From Ricinus communis (taxonomy: Eukaryota > Streptophyta > Magnoliopsida > Malpighiales > Euphorbiaceae), in the NCBI RefSeq assembly GCF_019578655.1, contig NC_063265.1, positions 15,982,285 through 16,046,284 on the forward strand: a stretch of 64,000 bases of DNA, written 5' to 3'. Position 1 is the stretch's first letter. Each line of letters starts with the position of its first letter. Positions 60,762 to 64,000 of this stretch are shown here, one piece after another. The translations under genes were made by a program, and so were the position numbers. Below the pieces are notes generated by a model, which saw only the letters and a list, made by a program, of their open reading frames with translations, did not search any database and was not told where the DNA came from.

Positions 60762-63700
60762 TTAGAACAACTCAAACTCCAGGTGCTCTCCTGTAGCTTC
60801 ATACTCCAAGTACTTGCTGCTTGTTTCATGCGAGGACGCATATGGAACTCCAAATTCATAATAATCTGGTAGTTCTGGTGGAATGGCACATCTTATAAGT
60901 GCCCAATTTAAGCCTTCAAAGAAAGGATGTTGCTTGATTTCAGCAGCTCCCTTCTCTGTTCCCAACCGATTCTCAGGATCCTTTGACAATAGGCCCCAAA
61001 TAAGATCCCTAGCCTGGAAACTAACAAGTGGGCTGTCAGGGAACCTCAGGTTCTGTAACACCACATTGTCTAATGTTTCTTCATTGCAAGAGCCTTTGAA
61101 TGGTGTTCTACCATATAAAAGCTCATAAAGAAATATACCAAATGTCCACCAATCAACTGCTGCTCCATGACCCTTTCCTTTTATAATTTCAGGAGCCAAG
61201 TATTCATGGGTCCCAACAAAGGAATTTGAACGTGCATCAGTAGGCTCAGCCACAAGCTGTGGCAATGATTTCAAATGGGCAGCCATTTCAGCTTTCAACT
61301 TCCTTGCTTTAGCAGCAGCAGGTAAGAACCTAGGACTGAAGCATGGGACTTGACAGGATGGCTCAATGCAGAAAGGCTCAATGCAGCTAGATTCTGTGCA
61401 TGGACCGGAGGCTTTCATAGGATCAGCATCAGTTGATTTCAGGAGGGTTGGACTTACATTGCATCTTAGTGACAAGTCAAAGTCTGTGAGCATAATGTGG
61501 CCATCTTCTCGGACAAGGATGTTCTCCGGTTTTAGATCCCGATAAATAACTCCCAGCATGTGCAAGTACTCCAGAGCAAGGAGGACTTCAGCAACATAAA
61601 ACCTTTACATTCGATAGTTTTATATCAGTAACAGTATATAACATGAGAAATTACCAACTACAAGAGCTGCATCAATCATGAAAAAGAATTCCATCAAGTG
61701 TCCAACTTTGTTCTCATATCAAATTCTCACATTTAAAACCACAGAAGGAAATAAAAGTGTAGGTCAAGTGCAAAGGGCAAACAACTTGAAACTTTCCCAA
61801 CTGAAATACAACAAATACTTGAAATAATTAAACATGAGCGGTTCAATCAAATGCATTATAACATGTTGCAATTAGCACAAACAAACTTGAGCTACTAACT
61901 TATCTGACCAACAATATGGCCCCAGATTGGACAGAGAGATAATAATATAATCGCATTAAGGAATTGTTTTCTTGACTCAATTTAGAGATTTCTTTTTTCG
62001 CAATTTTAGCAAATGCCATCACATGGAAAGATGCTGGATAGAGAAGGTGGTGAAATAAGGTTGTTCGTAGAGTATTCAGGTTGAAACCAGGCTAGTAGAA
62101 GTAAATGAGAAGCCTGTATGCAATTAGTTCAAGTCAAAACTATGGCTTCATAAATCAAGAGATCAGTTACAGCAATTGTCTAGCTTCAAGATTCAAAATG
62201 CATAAAAAACATTAATATGCTTGAGAAGTGAGATCAAAACCTTGATGAATCTAATTGCCTTTCTCTCCCTGATTCATATTATACTTCTATTACCTCCATG
62301 ATTATGCATAATGTGCAACTGGAATCCGAAATTAGAAGTAAATTGTGGTCTTAAAGTATCTTACCTGGCTGCTGGTTCTGAGAAACTCCCACCAAGTTGC
62401 TTCTGCCTAAGGACATGCAGATCTCCACCTGGACAGTACTCCATAACTAAACAAGACAAATTATCTGATGTAAATTGGGCATACAATGTGGGAAGAAACG
62501 GATGATCTAACATTCTCAGTATCTCCCTTTCAGTTTGGGCCCTTGGCATCTTCTTTCTTCTGGCCAGAAATTCATTGTCCATGACTTTTATAGCAAACAG
62601 GCAATTTGAACCAATTAGCTCAGCAAGATAAACAGTTCCTATATCTCCACAACCAAGCTTCTTTAAGATGTTGAAGTGTCGCAAACTTAAGACTTTATCC
62701 TGCATCTTAACATGCCGAATAGCTTCCCATCTAATATCCTTGGACATGTGGGGTCTGTTGCAACAACTAGGCCTGCTTGCATTGCTCTCATCACTATTGC
62801 TAGTACTAGTGCTATATTCACCAAGGCTACTCTTTGAGCTTTGGGAAAATTCCCCTTTTTCTCTTGATTTGGAATTCTTCTTTGCTTTCCCAATGGATCT
62901 GCTTCTGTTACAATTGCTTGAACTGAAGTCTGATTTACTAGCACCACTGTCTACATTGGTTGAGCTAACTTCAGCAGTAAAACTGGCAGAGATACCTTGA
63001 TTTGATTCTTCACTTACATTCCTTAAAGCACATTGACATTTATGGCAAACCAACTGACCTGTGGTTGGTGCCAAGCTATTATTGCCTTCATTGGGTATAC
63101 GGGCAGCAGAAGCTGTACCCTGATTAACTTTCTTCTTAACGGAACTCTTGTTCTTTATGCCTGGTTTTGCTAAACGTGGAGCATTTCTTGTAAACTTGCT
63201 TACTCTGCTTATATTAATTGAGGAAGAAGGAGAATAGAATAACCTGCCTTTCCGACCTGATCTAGGTGCTGATGCTTTTCTTGCTACCTTTTTTGAAGTG
63301 GCAATAATTGTATCTTCATCAGGCATATTGTCAACAGAATCAGAATGGGACAGGGAAGTTGCATTCATACATGTCTCCTTCTGTGCCATTTCTGTTGTTG
63401 ATCCTTGAGATCCAACTTTTGTGGAAGCAGAGATGACTTTGCTTTGGACCGGTGTGGTCCCAGTACTAATATTTGTGAATGGAACTCCAAATCTTGGAGA
63501 AGACTGAGCACTTTGGGAAGGTGACTTTACTGCTTGACTTCCAACTTTTCTTGTTGCAGAACCAAGTTCACTTTGCATCAATATGGTCCCATTACCACTT
63601 TGTTTCTTTGAGAGAGTACTTTGATCTGGCAACTTTAAGGCTTGAGTTTGAACCTTTTGGGATGCAGAAGCAATCGCGTCCTGCATCGATGTAGTATCAA

Positions 63701-64000
63701 ATTCACTTTTTGCAGTTAAAACAGCAAATTGAGGAGAAGAATAAGCACTGTGGTTTGAAGATTTTGATAAATGAGACTGAGGAGACGAACAAACACTCTG
63801 GTTTGATGATTGACAAGGCACCTTCTCAGAAGAATTTGATTTGGTTTCTTCTGGCACCAGAGATATTTCAACCAGAGCTCGTTTCCCTTCGTCTATGGAA
63901 TGCCCAGATCTACTAGTTTCAACTACAACTGAGTTGTACAAACTCTTTATCCTTCCAGCTTCCGAGACTCTTGGAGAGCCAATGGGCTTTGATGACCGTT
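60762..64000 (-). CDS. KIPK: AGC-VIII protein kinase, KIPK type (5' end outside window)
   Basis: A Ser/Thr kinase of the plant AGC-VIII group; KIPK proteins were named for interaction with the kinesin-like calmodulin-binding protein, and relatives act in polar growth and auxin transport. Exons: 62365-64000 (open to the window edge) and 60762-61602. The N-terminal part is Ser/Lys-rich and probably disordered, with a small Cys motif (CHKCQC). The kinase domain has [12 protein letters not shown] (P-loop), [18 protein letters not shown] in place of DFG as usual in this group, a long Cys-rich insert before [14 protein letters not shown], and [16 protein letters not shown]. It ends with EFELF, an FxxF-type PDK1 docking motif. 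The single visible intron falls before [14 protein letters not shown]6PK-like kinases are the alternative, but the long N-terminus favours KIPK. The frame continues upstream of 63941 without an ATG. Confidence 0.93.

Noticed and set aside
1..64000. tRNA, rRNA, CRISPR arrays or organelle insertions
   Set aside because: No cloverleaf, array or organellar gene sequence was noticed on reading both strands. A covariance-model scan was not possible.

Overview
This is plant nuclear DNA, most likely from a eudicot. The genes are intron-rich with GT–AG introns and occasional GC–AG introns. The intergenic DNA is very AT-rich. Plant-specific families are present: a plastid starch branching enzyme, a PDR-type ABCG transporter and an AGC-VIII kinase. 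Protein similarity as I remember it suggests Malpighiales, possibly Euphorbiaceae such as castor bean; that is inference. I rebuilt exons by hand from splice signals, reading frame and family knowledge. For the four genes whose ends or junctions could be fully tested, the frame arithmetic closes exactly.

Layout: all six genes lie on the minus strand. (1) 1–11691: 5' two-thirds of a class II starch branching enzyme gene; its 3' end is outside the window. (2) 14481–16350: an RLPH2-type phosphatase, 4 exons. (3) 18707–26548: a full-size PDR/ABCG transporter, 20 exons, 1437 aa. (4) 43771–44727: the splicing factor BUD31/G10, 3 exons, 145 aa. (5) 48417–58998: a BTB plus leucine-rich-repeat protein of the FBL11 type, 19 exons, with an unexplained disruption in exon 2. 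(6) 60762–64000: a KIPK-type AGC kinase, 5' end outside the window. The genes do not form a pathway; they look like an ordinary collinear housekeeping block.

Between genes 3 and 4 is a 17-kb AT-rich, gene-poor interval with most of the structural interest. It contains a non-autonomous Ty3/gypsy-like LTR retrotransposon (30939–37023, 5-bp target duplication AAAAC) lacking gag and pol. This sits inside one of two adjacent copies of an AT-rich element with long inverted arms. The whole stack splits one copy of an older segmental duplication whose partner lies at about 40.6–42.9 kb. A separate DNA transposon with a GC-rich terminus and an 8–9 bp target duplication sits in intron 3 of the branching enzyme gene, and a MITE lies between FBL11 and the kinase.

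I see no tRNA, rRNA, CRISPR or bacterial-type features. No clearly new biochemical system is visible. The best leads are the AT-rich element family, the patchy divergence between the two LTRs, the duplicated 3' splice site in BUD31, and the in-frame stops in the BTB exon of the FBL11-like gene.
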